From: Shewanella sairae
Lineage (GTDB): Bacteria > Pseudomonadota > Gammaproteobacteria > Enterobacterales > Shewanellaceae
DNA length: 64,000 nucleotides
Assembly (NCBI RefSeq): GCF_023283535.1
Contig: NZ_JAKILT010000031.1
Span: forward strand, 1 to 64,000
Direction of reading: 5' to 3'
Shown here: piece by piece, positions 51,570 to 59,924 of the stretch
Layout: every line of letters begins with the position of its first letter
Position numbering within the stretch: position 1 is the first letter of the stretch
Notes under the pieces: model-generated
Told to the model about the DNA's origin: nothing
The model's input: only the letters and a program-made list of their open reading frames with translations
Database searches by the model: none
Translations under genes and position numbers: made by a program

Positions 51570-52382
51570 ATGTTACGTAAAGTATTCTATATCTCAGATG
51601 GCACAGCGATAACAGCTGAGGTATTCGGACATGCAGTGTTATCACAGTTTCCACTTGAATTTGATGCACTTACAATTCCATTTGTGGAAACTGAAGCAAA
51701 AGCAGAAGCTGTTAAGGCCCAAATAAATGATTGTTTTATTACAACAGGCGAAAGGCCTCTTGTTTTTCATTCCATCGTAAAACCTGAGATACGAGATATC
51801 ATTTATAGCAGTGAAGGCTTAGATTACGACTTTTTGAATACATTTGTGGCGCCTTTAGAGAAACAACTAGGTATTGCTGCTGCTCCAGCACTGCATCGCA
51901 CCCATGGCAAAGCAAATGATGGTTATGAAGCACGTATAGATGCAATTAACTATGCTATGGAAAACGATGACGGCCAAACCATGAAGCATATGGATAAAGC
52001 TGACCTTATTTTATTGGGCGTATCTCGCTGCGGTAAAACGCCATCGAGTCTCTACCTTTCTATGCAATTTGGTATAAAGGCCGCGAACTATCCATTTACA
52101 GAAGATGATATGGATAACTTAAAGCTACCTGAAGCCCTTAAAAGAAACAAAAGCAAACTATTTGGTCTCACCATTGATCCAGAAAGATTGCATGAAATTC
52201 GTCAAAGCCGTATGTCAGACAGCCGTTACTCATCCTTGCGTCAATGTCGATTAGAAGTCAAAGAAGTTGAGATGATGTATAAACGGGAACGTATCCCATA
52301 CGTCAACACAACTAATCACTCTGTTGAAGAAATAGCCACCAAGATCATTGAGGCTACCGGATTAAAACGTCACATGTTCTGA
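51570..52382 (+). CDS. ppsR: PEP synthase regulatory protein PpsR (kinase/pyrophosphorylase)
   Basis: Inactivates PpsA by ADP-dependent phosphorylation of a Thr next to its catalytic His and reactivates it by phosphorolysis. 270 residues, DUF299 family; P-loop-like [26 protein letters not shown] near 150-175. AGAGG before ATG 51570 sets the start; the in-frame upstream ATG at 51471 is rejected. It is divergent from ppsA, which joins target and regulator under one 127-bp control region. Confidence 0.95.
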   Translation: MLRKVFYISDGTAITAEVFGHAVLSQFPLEFDALTIPFVETEAKAEAVKAQINDCFITTGERPLVFHSIVKPEIRDIIYSSEGLDYDFLNTFVAPLEKQLGIAAAPALHRTHGKANDGYEARIDAINYAMENDDGQTMKHMDKADLILLGVSRCGKTPSSLYLSMQFGIKAANYPFTEDDMDNLKLPEALKRNKSKLFGLTIDPERLHEIRQSRMSDSRYSSLRQCRLEVKEVEMMYKRERIPYVNTTNHSVEEIATKIIEATGLKRHMF

Positions 52383-52409
52383 ATCTAAAGTGAATTTTTA
52401 ACTCTGAAA

Positions 52410-52442
52410 TTAAAGGCTTTTTAACCTAAAAGCCTTTAATTT
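52410..52442 (+). terminator. Terminator after ppsR
   Basis: 12-bp perfect stem TTAAAGGCTTTT/AAAAGCCTTTAA with a 6-nt loop. Confidence 0.8.
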
Positions 52443-52571
52443 ATATCAAATAAATATCGATATCGCGCAAATTAGCCCCATTTTTACGACAATTGCCACT
52501 GTGCATAGGCAAACTATTAGTTATAATCCGAGTAATTAAGGCGAAAGCCATACGAACGCTCGGTATTGTTA

Positions 52572-53639
52572 ATGACCATTAAAACAGACGAACTCCGCAC
52601 CTCCCTTTTATGTAAGGTAATTTCACCTGCGCAACTCGCTGCAGAATATCCTTTAACGCAAGACGCAGCTGACTACTTAGTCCAGCAACGCCGTGAAGTC
52701 GAAGCCATTATTAACGGTGACGACCAACGCCTATTAGTGATTATTGGCCCTTGCTCTATTCATGACACTGAAGCAGCTCTTGATTACGCTAAGCGTTTAG
52801 CAGAACTACACCAGCAATATAAAGATGATTTATGCATCTTAATGCGCGTCTATTTTGAAAAGCCTCGTACCACGGTCGGCTGGAAAGGACTGATTTCCGA
52901 TCCTGATTTAGACGGCAGCTTTAGTCCTAATAAGGGACTTCGTAAAGCACGTCATCTATTACAGCAAATCACCGAACTAAAGCTGCCGATTGCCACTGAG
53001 TTTTTAGATATGGTGAACGGACAGTATATTGCCGACTTAATCACTTGGGGTGCAATCGGTGCCCGCACGACTGAAAGTCAAATTCACCGTGAAATGGCAT
53101 CAGCACTTTCATGCCCTGTCGGCTTTAAAAATGGCACTAATGGCAGTATTGATATTGCAGTTGATGCTGTACGTGCAGCACAAGCACCACATATTTTCTA
53201 CTCGCCAGATAAAGATGGTGCGATGGCAGTCTACCGAACACATGGTAACCCATTCGGTCACATTATTTTACGTGGCGGTAAAGAGCCAAACTACCACGCA
53301 GAAGATATTGCGGCAGCAGCGGCACAACTTGACAGTGTTGGGGTCACTCAGCGCATGGTCGTTGACTTTAGTCATGGTAATAGCCGCAAGCAGCATAAAG
53401 AGCAGTTAAGCGTAGCTGAATCTATCATGCAGCAGATGGCACAAGGTTCTACTGCAATTGCAGGCATTATGGCAGAAAGCTTTATTGAAGAAGGCAATCA
53501 AAAGGTTGTCCCTGGCGAAGCACTTGTTTACGGTAAGAGTATTACCGATGCCTGTATCCACTGGGAAGACTCTGTGGTATTGCTAAAAGATCTTGCCAAG
53601 GCATCGCGCGCGCGCATGGATTTACTAAAACAAAAGTAA
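52572..53639 (+). CDS. aroH: 3-deoxy-7-phosphoheptulonate synthase, AroH-like
   Basis: First step of the shikimate pathway: PEP plus erythrose-4-phosphate to DAHP. 355 residues, class I aldolase-type barrel with LLVIIGPCSIHD, EKPRTTVGWKGL and GAIGARTTESQIHREMASALSCPVGFKNGT. The blocks DELRT..VISPAQLAAEYPLT, SPDKDGAMAVYRTHGNPFGHII and GSTAIAGIMAESF are closer to E. coli AroH (Trp-sensitive) than to AroG, so Trp feedback is inferred. Start ATG 52572; TTG two codons upstream is unlikely. It uses PEP and lies next to PEP synthase. No TrpR site was recognised. Confidence 0.9.
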   Translation: MTIKTDELRTSLLCKVISPAQLAAEYPLTQDAADYLVQQRREVEAIINGDDQRLLVIIGPCSIHDTEAALDYAKRLAELHQQYKDDLCILMRVYFEKPRTTVGWKGLISDPDLDGSFSPNKGLRKARHLLQQITELKLPIATEFLDMVNGQYIADLITWGAIGARTTESQIHREMASALSCPVGFKNGTNGSIDIAVDAVRAAQAPHIFYSPDKDGAMAVYRTHGNPFGHIILRGGKEPNYHAEDIAAAAAQLDSVGVTQRMVVDFSHGNSRKQHKEQLSVAESIMQQMAQGSTAIAGIMAESFIEEGNQKVVPGEALVYGKSITDACIHWEDSVVLLKDLAKASRARMDLLKQK

Positions 53640-53948
53640 GGCTAATGCTGTAGCAAATTAAAGACGCACCGACTTAACGAGCTGGTGCGTTTTTTTATGC
53701 CTATAACCTGATTTTATAAACCTATAGGTCCTAACAATCATTAGCGCCTATGTCAGTTTCCCCTGCGCCGGTCCCATTGCGTAAATATCTACGTTTTAGA
53801 CTAAACTAAAGAAAGTGACTTCTAACTACCACCAGAGTGTAAATCGCTATTAACAACCTCCATACGTGTATAAAGCCTACAACCTGTTATAAAATTACAT
53901 AAACGGCTATAATCTCGCCTCTTTAAAAGCATAACCATAGGTTGCCGT
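53640..53948. other. Intergenic region aroH to thioesterase gene
   Basis: Contains the aroH terminator, then about 200 bases with no ORF and a perfect -10 hexamer TATAAT (53908-53913) before the thioesterase gene; its -35 is weak. Confidence 0.45.
53664..53696 (+). terminator. Terminator after aroH
   Basis: ACGCACC/GGTGCGT stem, 13-nt loop, T7 tail. Confidence 0.8.
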
Positions 53949-54383
53949 ATGCCACTCACTGAAACTTCTCAACAATTTCCTGACGATGTCGCCCTTAGAA
54001 TTGAACAATCTGAAGCTCGGGTAATTAAAGCAGTATTCCCGTCTATTACTAACCACCACAATACTCTTTTTGGTGGTGAGGCATTAGCATGGATGGATGA
54101 GACGGCTTTCATTGCTGCAACCCGTTTTTGCCGTAAAACCTTAGTCACAGTGAGCTCAGATAGAATAGACTTTAATAAGCCTATCCCTGCTGGCACATTA
54201 GCGGAAATCATTGCCAGAGTGATCCACGTAGGTAATACCTCAATTAAAGTTGAAGTGAATATTTTTGTAGAAGATATGTATCAGGACCTAAGGGAACATG
54301 CCATTCGCGGTGTTTTCACTTTCGTTGCTGTAGATGAACAAAGAAAACCAACCACAGTTTGGCCTCCACACGGCTTAATCTAA
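53949..54383 (+). CDS. Hotdog-fold acyl-CoA thioesterase, YciA-like
   Basis: 144 residues. Hotdog domain with the BFIT/YciA signature NHHNTLFGGEALAWMDETAFIAATRF (Asn, Gly-Gly and Asp active-site positions), then VTVSSDRIDFNKPIPAG and FTFVAVDEQRKP. Hydrolyses acyl-CoA; substrate range not predictable. It precedes crbR in a region of acetate and acyl-CoA metabolism. Confidence 0.9.
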   Translation: MPLTETSQQFPDDVALRIEQSEARVIKAVFPSITNHHNTLFGGEALAWMDETAFIAATRFCRKTLVTVSSDRIDFNKPIPAGTLAEIIARVIHVGNTSIKVEVNIFVEDMYQDLREHAIRGVFTFVAVDEQRKPTTVWPPHGLI

Positions 54384-54440
54384 GTGTTTAAACTTTAGAT
54401 GTAAGCACATCTAATAATCATCCCGCAAAAATACATAATA

Positions 54441-54462
54441 AAGGAGGGCTAGCCCCTCTTTT
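54441..54462 (+). terminator. Probable terminator after the thioesterase gene
   Basis: GGAGGG/CCCTCT stem with a 5-nt loop and T4 tail. Confidence 0.5.
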
Positions 54463-54644
54463 AAGCGGGGCACTCACCTTAAAAATTGAAAAATCAATTA
54501 CAATCAATGCTATCGACTAAAGTCTAACTTCTGCAATTATTTTAACAAATAATAACTTTTCCAGCTGAAAGCCATAGAATCAGTTGTCATTTATCTGTTA
54601 CATTGAACTATCTTCACGTGCAACCAAAACTACCCTATAAAGCC

Positions 54645-55304
54645 ATGAAGCCTGAAAACTTAAATATAATTATTGCAGACGACCATCCGTTATTTCGGAA
54701 CGCACTTAGACAAGCACTCTCGTCTGAGTTTACCAATACTCAATGGTTTGAAGCAGATAGCGCTGACGCGCTACAAGCCCTAATTGAAAATAAAAACATT
54801 GAATATGATGCGGTGTTATTAGATTTACAAATGCCAGGATCTCATGGTTATTCGACCTTGATCCACTTGCGTACCCATTTTCAAGAGTTACCCGTGGTGG
54901 TTATTTCCGCCCATGAAGACAGTCTCACCATCAGTCGAGCGATTCATTATGGTAGCTCGGGTTTTATCCCTAAGTCCTCTTCAATGGAGACTTTAGCTGA
55001 AGCATTAGAAGCAGTATTAATGGGTGATGTTTGGCTGCCGGAAGGCGTTGAATTGCAAGAAATCCATGAAGACGAAACTAATCAGATGGCGAGCAAACTG
55101 GCGGATCTCACTCCACAACAATACAAAGTGCTACAGATGTTTGCAGAAGGGTTACTCAATAAACAGATTGCTTACGATCTCGGCGTATCAGAAGCCACGA
55201 TTAAAGCCCATGCAACAGCGATATTCAGAAAGCTTGGCGTTAGAAACCGTACTCAAGCAGTTATAGCGCTGCAACAGTTGGAAATGGATAAAGTGGATAT
55301 TTAA
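54645..55304 (+). CDS. crbR: LuxR-type response regulator CrbR
   Basis: A 219-residue NarL/LuxR regulator. Receiver (about 1-125): IIADDHPLF acidic pair, phospho-acceptor Asp in AVLLDLQMPG, and Lys in GFIPKSSS. C-terminal LuxR helix-turn-helix: LTPQQYKVLQMFAEGLLNKQIAYDLGVSEATIKAHATAIFRKLGVRNRTQAV. Position 1 kb from a symporter-type hybrid kinase and acs marks it as CrbR, activator of acs in the acetate switch of Vibrio, Pseudomonas and Shewanella. Start ATG 54645; an upstream TTG (54603) is less likely. Confidence 0.88.
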   Translation: MKPENLNIIIADDHPLFRNALRQALSSEFTNTQWFEADSADALQALIENKNIEYDAVLLDLQMPGSHGYSTLIHLRTHFQELPVVVISAHEDSLTISRAIHYGSSGFIPKSSSMETLAEALEAVLMGDVWLPEGVELQEIHEDETNQMASKLADLTPQQYKVLQMFAEGLLNKQIAYDLGVSEATIKAHATAIFRKLGVRNRTQAVIALQQLEMDKVDI

Positions 55305-55636
55305 CCATACGACCAAACTGAATCTATAAGCCGCAGTTAGCACTAGCCTGCGGCTTTTTTGTTTCAAGTGATTTCAATTTACCTTTTGACAGGCATCCCC
55401 CCAAAGCATCAACAACAGCACAAAGCTCAAAATAGCTGTAACTTTAACCTTAAAGGCCCTGCTGGCTATGATCTATTTACTCCATTCTAAGCAATAACTT
55501 GTCGAGATAAATTTCAGCGACTATCTTCAATAGTAGGTTTGATAACCCAGCCAATTGTAATTGTCTAATGCAGCACCACATAGCTCCTCGTGGATAAGAT
55601 AAGCAAAACTGATTATTTACTAGCAAGGAAAGTGAC
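55305..55636. other. Intergenic region crbR to repeat-lipoprotein gene
   Basis: Holds the crbR terminator; the remaining roughly 270 bases show no ORF of merit on the plus strand. A minus-strand frame crossing into the lipoprotein gene is a shadow of its repeats. Confidence 0.5.
55328..55361 (+). terminator. Terminator after crbR
   Basis: AAGCCGCAG/CTGCGGCTT stem, 11-nt loop, T run. Confidence 0.85.
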
Positions 55637-55969
55637 ATGAAAAAACTCGGTTTACTGATGATTATTTTAACCCTTAGCGCCTGTGCTTCTTCTCCTGCCA
55701 CTTGGAAAGGAATGTCAGAGCGCGACATTGCGGAATGGAAAGAGATTGGCTTTAACGCAGAGCAAGCACAAGCTTGGAATGGTGCAGGTTTTGATGCAAA
55801 GCAATCAAGTGCTTGGACAAAAGCAGGATTCGATTTAGATAATGCGCAGAGCTGGAAAAACCAATCCTTTAACCCCGAGGAAGCTAAAGCTTGGAAAACT
55901 GGCGGCTTCGATGTAGAAACCGCTTTAGAGTCAAGAGACAAAGGGTTAACGCCTGTCAAAGTAGAGTAG
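55637..55969 (+). CDS. Small lipoprotein with five 13-residue W-x(4)-F repeats
   Basis: 110 residues. Signal with lipobox LSAC (Cys16). The mature part is built of five near-tandem units of about 13 residues with the pattern W-x(4)-F-[DN]-x(3)-[AS]: AEWKEIGFNAEQA, AWNGAGFDAKQS, AWTKAGFDLDNA, SWKNQSFNPEEA, AWKTGGFDVETA. I do not recognise a named family; helical hairpins or a short solenoid are likely. It is located between crbR and crbS, convergent with crbS. AAGGAAAG precedes the ATG. Confidence 0.8.
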   Translation: MKKLGLLMIILTLSACASSPATWKGMSERDIAEWKEIGFNAEQAQAWNGAGFDAKQSSAWTKAGFDLDNAQSWKNQSFNPEEAKAWKTGGFDVETALESRDKGLTPVKVE

Positions 55970-56009
55970 CTTATATTTAAAAAGCTTCTAAACTAGGTCT
56001 CTTAAAGTA

Positions 56010-56304
56010 AAAAAGGTACGTATATTATACCAATCAGTACAAGAATTTGATCTACTCAGAGCGTTTTTGACAAACTAATTCAAGGCGAATAATTGAAAGA
56101 ATGGTCGCTCCCTTTTGAAGTTATTCAACGCAGAAGTAGGCAGCCAAAAACGCTCCAGAAAGGCGAGTTTTAGCGGATTTGATGCTGTGTTAACGAGCTT
56201 GAACGTAGAATAACTATGCTCTTCATTCGTTGCCTTGCCTCAAAGCCGCTAAATTCTCGCTGAGCGACCAAATGTTTATACTGATTGGTATTACGTACCT
56301 TTTT
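56010..56304. terminator. 13-bp palindromic terminator split by a MITE-like element
   Basis: AAAAAGGTACGTA (56010-56022) and TACGTACCTTTTT (56292-56304) are exact reverse complements and flank the element. Joined, they would form a bidirectional terminator between the convergent lipoprotein gene and crbS. Confidence 0.7.
56027..56291 (-). mobile_element. MITE-like element, copy 2
   Basis: 265 bp, the reverse complement of the 45471-45736 element with scattered substitutions and the same ends (ATACCAATCAGTA.../...TACTGATTGGTAT) and hairpins. Non-coding. It sits inside a terminator palindrome, so both neighbours' 3' ends now run into or form structure with it. Confidence 0.85.
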
Positions 56305-56320
56305 GCTTGTATTCTTTAAG

Positions 56321-59300
56321 CTAACCCTTTTTCACAAGGCTTGAAATTAATGCCCTTAGCGCCGCAGGCTTAACCATTTTTGCCATATAATGGTATCCCC
56401 TAGTTTGCATTTCATCGATAAGATCTTTGCGGGTATTAGCTGTAATTAAGATACCCGGCAAGTGCTCACCATATAAATTCCTTATACCATCCATTGCATC
56501 AACACCATTTTGTCCATCATCGAGATGATAATCAGCAAGCACTATGTCGGGGGCCACACCTTTTAATCCTAACTTAATCCGCGCATCAGCAAGATCTTTT
56601 GCACAAACCACTTCACATTGCCAGCGACTTAGCAGACTTTCTAAGCCGGCTAAAATAGCTTCCTCATTATCAATACAAAGTACTTTCACACCTGCTAATG
56701 GTTGCAGTAATGATGGTGCTTTCTTGACTTTAGGCGTACTGACTTTAACTCCAATAGGAACCCTAATAGAGAACACGGAGCCTTTACCCAGTTCAGAAGT
56801 CACAGTAATTTCATGTGAGAGCACTCGACTAATACGATCAGCAATTGCCAAGCCTAGTCCTAATCCACTAACACTCTTACTTTCTGGATTATCCAAACGC
56901 TTAAACTCTTTAAAAATTTCTGAAGTTTCACTTTCATCAATACCACAACCAGTATCTATCACTTGAATTTCAAGTTCAGCGCCTCTGCGCCGACATCCCA
57001 GCAGCACTCGATTACCTTTAGCGTAACGGTAAGCATTTGTTAGAAAGTTTTGTAGCACGCGACGTAACAAACTGGGATCAGAGTTAATAGTGGCAGAACT
57101 TGAAATACAGCTAAATTTGATAGAGCAGTCTTTAGACATCGCATCAAACTCAACGGCAAGACCATCAATTAAATCTGAAATAGAAAAGTCTCGACGGTTT
57201 ACATCAACCATACCGGAATCAAGCTTTGAAATATCAAGCAAGTCCGTTAACAGCTCACCGGCAATTTTGAGTGAACTATTCACATGATTAAGCGTGGTTT
57301 TACCCTCTTGATCGAGATTTGGATATTGCGACAATGACGCTGTAAATAGTCTCGCGGCATTGAGAGGCTGCATAAGATCATGCCCGACAGCGGCTAAAAA
57401 ACGGCTTTTAGAAGCATTTGCCATCTCTTCTTGGGCCTTCGCTTCTAATAGCTGGCTGTTAAGCAAAGATAACTCATAAGTCCGCTCTTGTACTCTTGCC
57501 TCCAGCGTTTCATTAGCTTCTTGCAGCGCTTTGGCTTGCAAACGGTACTGGGTAATATCCGTGAAGGTCATAACAAAACCACCGTCGGGCATTGGGTTAC
57601 CCTGAATTTTGATCACCTTGCCGTCGCGGCGCTGCCGTTCTGACACATGGGGCGTGCCGTTGCGCATATGCTGCACGCGCTTCTCAACTTGAGAATCTAT
57701 TTCACCTTCGCCGCAATAACCGCGCTCAGCATTAAAACGCACAACATCACTAATCGGCATCCCTGCTTGTAAGAAGTTTTCCGGATAATCATACAGCTCG
57801 GCATATTTATAGTTCCAAGCGACTAAATTAAGATCTTTATCCACCACACTCATACCTTCGTATGCATGCTCAATCGCGCCGCGCAACATATCTTGGCTTA
57901 GAATAATTTTTGATGATGCTTCATCAACCAAACTAAACACTTCATCTAGCGCTAAGTCTCGCCCTTGAAGAACTGAGTCCAATACTAATGATGCACTCGA
58001 TGCGCCTAATACGCCGGCAAGCATGTGCTCGGTATGAGCGATAAGCTCCGGTGGCGCAGCTTTATGCCAACTATCACTTTTAACGGCATCTTCAGAAAAG
58101 GCAGAGAAACTTTCATAAGCCCGGGTGGGACTCACAAAGCGACTTGCTAAGATTAATAAGTCTTGCTGAGAAACTGGCGCTGTCTTGCGATTGGTATCTT
58201 TTTTTAACGCGCCAGGGGTAACAAAAGCGCTGGCCTGCATTCTTTCTACAACACCCGCTCTAAACCATACTGAGCCCAACATATAGCAAGCACAGTTTGC
58301 CAATAGCGCTATAAGAATATCGCGTACATTGGGGGTGATAGAATCGAGTAAAGCAAACTCTGCTGTAACAATCGAAGGAGAGCTGACTGCGCCTTGCAGC
58401 AAAATATAACACCAACTACCAAAGCCAACCCCAAGCCCTAAAAATACGCCACTGCGGTTACCATGTTTCCAATACATACCGCCAATTAATGCAGGGGCTA
58501 ATTGGGCAAATGCACCAAACGATAGCATGCCTAAAGAGGATAACGAGTCATTGTCCATAAACGACAAATAACTAAAGTAGCCTAGGCCTAAAATGAGCAT
58601 AATTGCCAATCGACGCGCATTAAGTAATAACTGCGAAAATTGACTAAAATTACGCGCTTTAATTTGCCCTGTTCGCAGCATTAACGGCACTAACCACTCA
58701 TTGCTAACCATTACGCTAATCGTCACCACCGCAACAATAACCATCCCCGTAGCTGCTGATAACGTACCTAGCAGGGCAACAACCGCAAGCCAAGTTTGGT
58801 CTAGTGCCAAAGGCAGGTTGATCACATAAGTGTCTGCCGCAACGGCATCACCAAGTAGCAGCTTTCCTGCCAGTGCTAGCGGCGCGACAAACAATCCAAA
58901 TAACAACAAATACAAAGGGAATAACCAGCGGGCTTTTAAGATGGTTTTTTCATTTTCACATTCCACCATCATCACGTGAAACTGCCTTGGCATACATAAA
59001 AATGCTGCCATGCCTACCAACAGCTCCGGCATTAAAGATTCAAGACGTAGGTTTGGATTATTAATTAACTCACGTTCTGACGCTTGCTGCCAAATGTCGC
59101 CAAAGCCATCAAATACGCCAAAGCTTATAACTATACCCACTAATAAAAAGGCGCCTAGCTTAACTAATGACTCGAAAGCAATCGCGAGCATCATCCCTGG
59201 GTTGTGCTCGGTCGCATCCAACTTCCGCGTGCCAAATAATATTGCAAACACGGCTAGTATGGCGGTAATGATGAGTGAGACTTTTGCGCCATCAAATAAA

Positions 59301-59749
59301 GCGCCGTCCGGTTGAAATAAATTAAGACTAAACACCATCGCTTTTAACTGCAAAGCGATGTAAGGCATGATCCCGAAGAGAGCGATTAAGGTAACGATTG
59401 CTGCAAGTAATTGCGATTTACCATAGCGAGCGGCAATAAAATCTGCCACAGAGGTGATATTTTGTGCTTTGGAAACAATGACCATTTTGCGTAATAGGCC
59501 AAAGCCAAAAGCAAATATCACTATCGGACCAATAAAAATAGGTAAAAAGGACCAAAGATCTTGTGCTGACTGACCAACGGTACCGAGAAAACTCCATGAT
59601 GAACAATATACAGCCAAACTCAAACCGTAGATCCAAGTCTGCATGCGTTTAGTTATGCCGCTAAACCAACGCTCAGCGCCCCAGGCTATAAGGAATAAGA
59701 GCAATACATAAACGATGGCTATGGTGCCAACCAAAACAGTTAAATTCAT
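56321..59749 (-). CDS. crbS: Hybrid sensor kinase CrbS with solute:sodium symporter domain
   Basis: 1142 residues. An SSSF-type transporter module with about 13 transmembrane helices (about 1-500) is joined by a linker (about 510-610) to a PAS domain (about 620-740), coiled coil, HisKA (AAVGHDLMQPLNAARLF), HATPase (NFLTNAYRYA, GLGLGLAIADR) and a C-terminal receiver (DIVLADYHLDDGQNGVDAMD). This architecture, with acs divergent from it, is that of CrbS, which with CrbR turns on acs when acetate must be reused. Whether the symporter part transports or only senses is open. AGAGAA precedes the ATG. Confidence 0.93.
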   Translation of the reverse strand: MNLTVLVGTIAIVYVLLLFLIAWGAERWFSGITKRMQTWIYGLSLAVYCSSWSFLGTVGQSAQDLWSFLPIFIGPIVIFAFGFGLLRKMVIVSKAQNITSVADFIAARYGKSQLLAAIVTLIALFGIMPYIALQLKAMVFSLNLFQPDGALFDGAKVSLIITAILAVFAILFGTRKLDATEHNPGMMLAIAFESLVKLGAFLLVGIVISFGVFDGFGDIWQQASERELINNPNLRLESLMPELLVGMAAFLCMPRQFHVMMVECENEKTILKARWLFPLYLLLFGLFVAPLALAGKLLLGDAVAADTYVINLPLALDQTWLAVVALLGTLSAATGMVIVAVVTISVMVSNEWLVPLMLRTGQIKARNFSQFSQLLLNARRLAIMLILGLGYFSYLSFMDNDSLSSLGMLSFGAFAQLAPALIGGMYWKHGNRSGVFLGLGVGFGSWCYILLQGAVSSPSIVTAEFALLDSITPNVRDILIALLANCACYMLGSVWFRAGVVERMQASAFVTPGALKKDTNRKTAPVSQQDLLILASRFVSPTRAYESFSAFSEDAVKSDSWHKAAPPELIAHTEHMLAGVLGASSASLVLDSVLQGRDLALDEVFSLVDEASSKIILSQDMLRGAIEHAYEGMSVVDKDLNLVAWNYKYAELYDYPENFLQAGMPISDVVRFNAERGYCGEGEIDSQVEKRVQHMRNGTPHVSERQRRDGKVIKIQGNPMPDGGFVMTFTDITQYRLQAKALQEANETLEARVQERTYELSLLNSQLLEAKAQEEMANASKSRFLAAVGHDLMQPLNAARLFTASLSQYPNLDQEGKTTLNHVNSSLKIAGELLTDLLDISKLDSGMVDVNRRDFSISDLIDGLAVEFDAMSKDCSIKFSCISSSATINSDPSLLRRVLQNFLTNAYRYAKGNRVLLGCRRRGAELEIQVIDTGCGIDESETSEIFKEFKRLDNPESKSVSGLGLGLAIADRISRVLSHEITVTSELGKGSVFSIRVPIGVKVSTPKVKKAPSLLQPLAGVKVLCIDNEEAILAGLESLLSRWQCEVVCAKDLADARIKLGLKGVAPDIVLADYHLDDGQNGVDAMDGIRNLYGEHLPGILITANTRKDLIDEMQTRGYHYMAKMVKPAALRALISSLVKKG

Positions 59750-59847
59750 AGGGTTCTCTTTTTTTTAAACTATTTTGCGGTAAAAATGTAATGAAATCCA
59801 GCCGAATTGAAATTACAACCAACTAAAAAATAAGGAAAATATATTAC

Positions 59848-59861
59848 TAGACCAAGGTCTA
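59848..59861. promoter_or_regulatory. TAGACC-AA-GGTCTA dyad upstream of acs, candidate CrbR site
   Basis: A 6-bp arm dyad centred about 70 bases upstream of the acs ATG and about 105 bases from the crbS ATG, a fitting place for an activator of acs. Assignment to CrbR is inferred from position only. Confidence 0.45.
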
Positions 59862-59924
59862 ATAGAGAAAGTCCCCTATCCCAATTCATACTCAGCTTAC
59901 GCATTATTAGATAAGGGAAGCCCA

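Noticed and set aside
52500..52571. TrpR operator before aroH
   Set aside because: ACTATTAGT near 52512 lacks the CTAG cores of trp operators; no convincing match.
55477..55959. Minus-strand open frame of 160 codons across the repeat lipoprotein
   Set aside because: It is the antisense shadow of the five repeats; it has no ribosome site and its protein is repetitive only because the sense strand is.
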